This document shows, one piece after another, positions 51,985 through 52,038 of a stretch of 52,038 nt of DNA (within the stretch, counting starts at the first letter, position 1; each line of letters opens with the position of its first letter). The DNA is from Zygnema cylindricum (Eukaryota > Streptophyta > Zygnematophyceae > Zygnematales > Zygnemataceae). The stretch spans positions 125,085 to 177,122 of the forward strand of contig JBBHKE010001713.1 in NCBI GenBank assembly GCA_037447655.1. The letters are read 5' to 3'. The notes beneath the pieces are model-generated. The model had not been told where the DNA came from and did no database searches. It saw only the letters and a program-made list of their open reading frames with translations. The position numbers and the translations under genes were made by a program.

Positions 51985-52038
51985 TGTTGAAATTAAAAGG
52001 CTTTCTTATGTATTATCTAGGTTTCTTAAGTAAACTAT
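51985..52038 (+). repeat. Start of a plus-strand copia LTR (E9)
   Basis: TGTTGAAATTAAAAGG, then TATTATCTAGGTTTCTTAA resembles the first 50 bp of the other LTRs in sense (TGTTGAAATC.., TATTTTCTAGGTCTTAA). It begins abruptly within E8 gag, so it is a further nested insertion, cut by the window end. Confidence 0.65.

Noticed and set aside
1-52038. CRISPR arrays, prokaryotic operons or rRNA genes
   Set aside because: No regularly spaced short repeats with unique spacers and no rRNA-like sequence; the content is eukaryotic retrotransposons.

Overview
The window looks like a repeat-dense nuclear segment from a eukaryote, most likely a land plant or streptophyte relative. The pointers are copia elements of TNT1-like type, CACGTG G-boxes in LTRs and in the one gene promoter, a TRIM primed by initiator tRNA-Met, and nonsense codons that look like C-to-T decay of methylated DNA. 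I cannot name the species. One ordinary protein gene is supportable (about 8.1-9.1 kb, secreted, function unknown). Nearly everything to the right of 10.3 kb is nested LTR retrotransposons.

Layout. 1-7.9 kb: AT-rich DNA with no recognisable gene. It holds two diverged neighbouring copies of a ~500 bp element with terminal inverted repeats (3822-4333 and 4409-4901) and several tandem duplications. 8.1-9.1 kb: a promoter with two G-boxes and a TATA box, then a CDS with a signal peptide. 9.86-10.36 kb: polypyrimidine and CAT-rich low-complexity DNA. 10.36-22.16 kb: an old plus-strand copia element (E0) whose reverse transcriptase is split by a younger, nearly complete minus-strand copia (E1, 13792-20242). 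23.1-37.7 kb: a decayed minus-strand Pro/Ser-rich reading frame split by copia E3, which is itself split in its 3' LTR by copia E2 (24975-30763). 37984-38498: a complete 515 bp TRIM element. 38.5-44.5 kb: three minus-strand copia fragments (E4 inside the gag of E5, E5 inside the gag of E6), all missing their 3' halves. 44.5-45.95 kb: an orphan decayed reading frame, then a lone copia LTR (45953-46985). 47766-48575: a solo LTR of another family with a perfect 5 bp target duplication. 48.74-51.98 kb: copia E8 with its integrase deleted. 51985-end: the start of another plus-strand LTR.

How the elements work. All copia copies share one unusual design. The gag start codon lies 20 nt inside the LTR, and the primer binding site follows the LTR directly and overlaps the gag reading frame. 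That site (GGTTATGGGCCC type) is complementary to the anticodon arm of initiator tRNA-Met rather than to its 3' end, as in Drosophila copia. The order is then gag with a CCHC knuckle, protease (DSGAS), integrase, reverse transcriptase (YVDD), RNase H and a polypurine tract.

Most striking signal. The TRIM LTRs each carry an apparently complete 72 nt tRNA cloverleaf with A box, B box and a following T4 run. Independently, the copia LTRs carry, antisense to the element, a B box inside a covarying hairpin that is usually followed by a T4-T7 run. I read both as tRNA-derived Pol III-like modules built into LTRs, comparable in principle to the 5S-derived promoter of Cassandra TRIMs. Function is inferred, not shown. 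By-eye LTR divergence agrees with the nesting: E1 about 3%, E2 several percent, E3 more.
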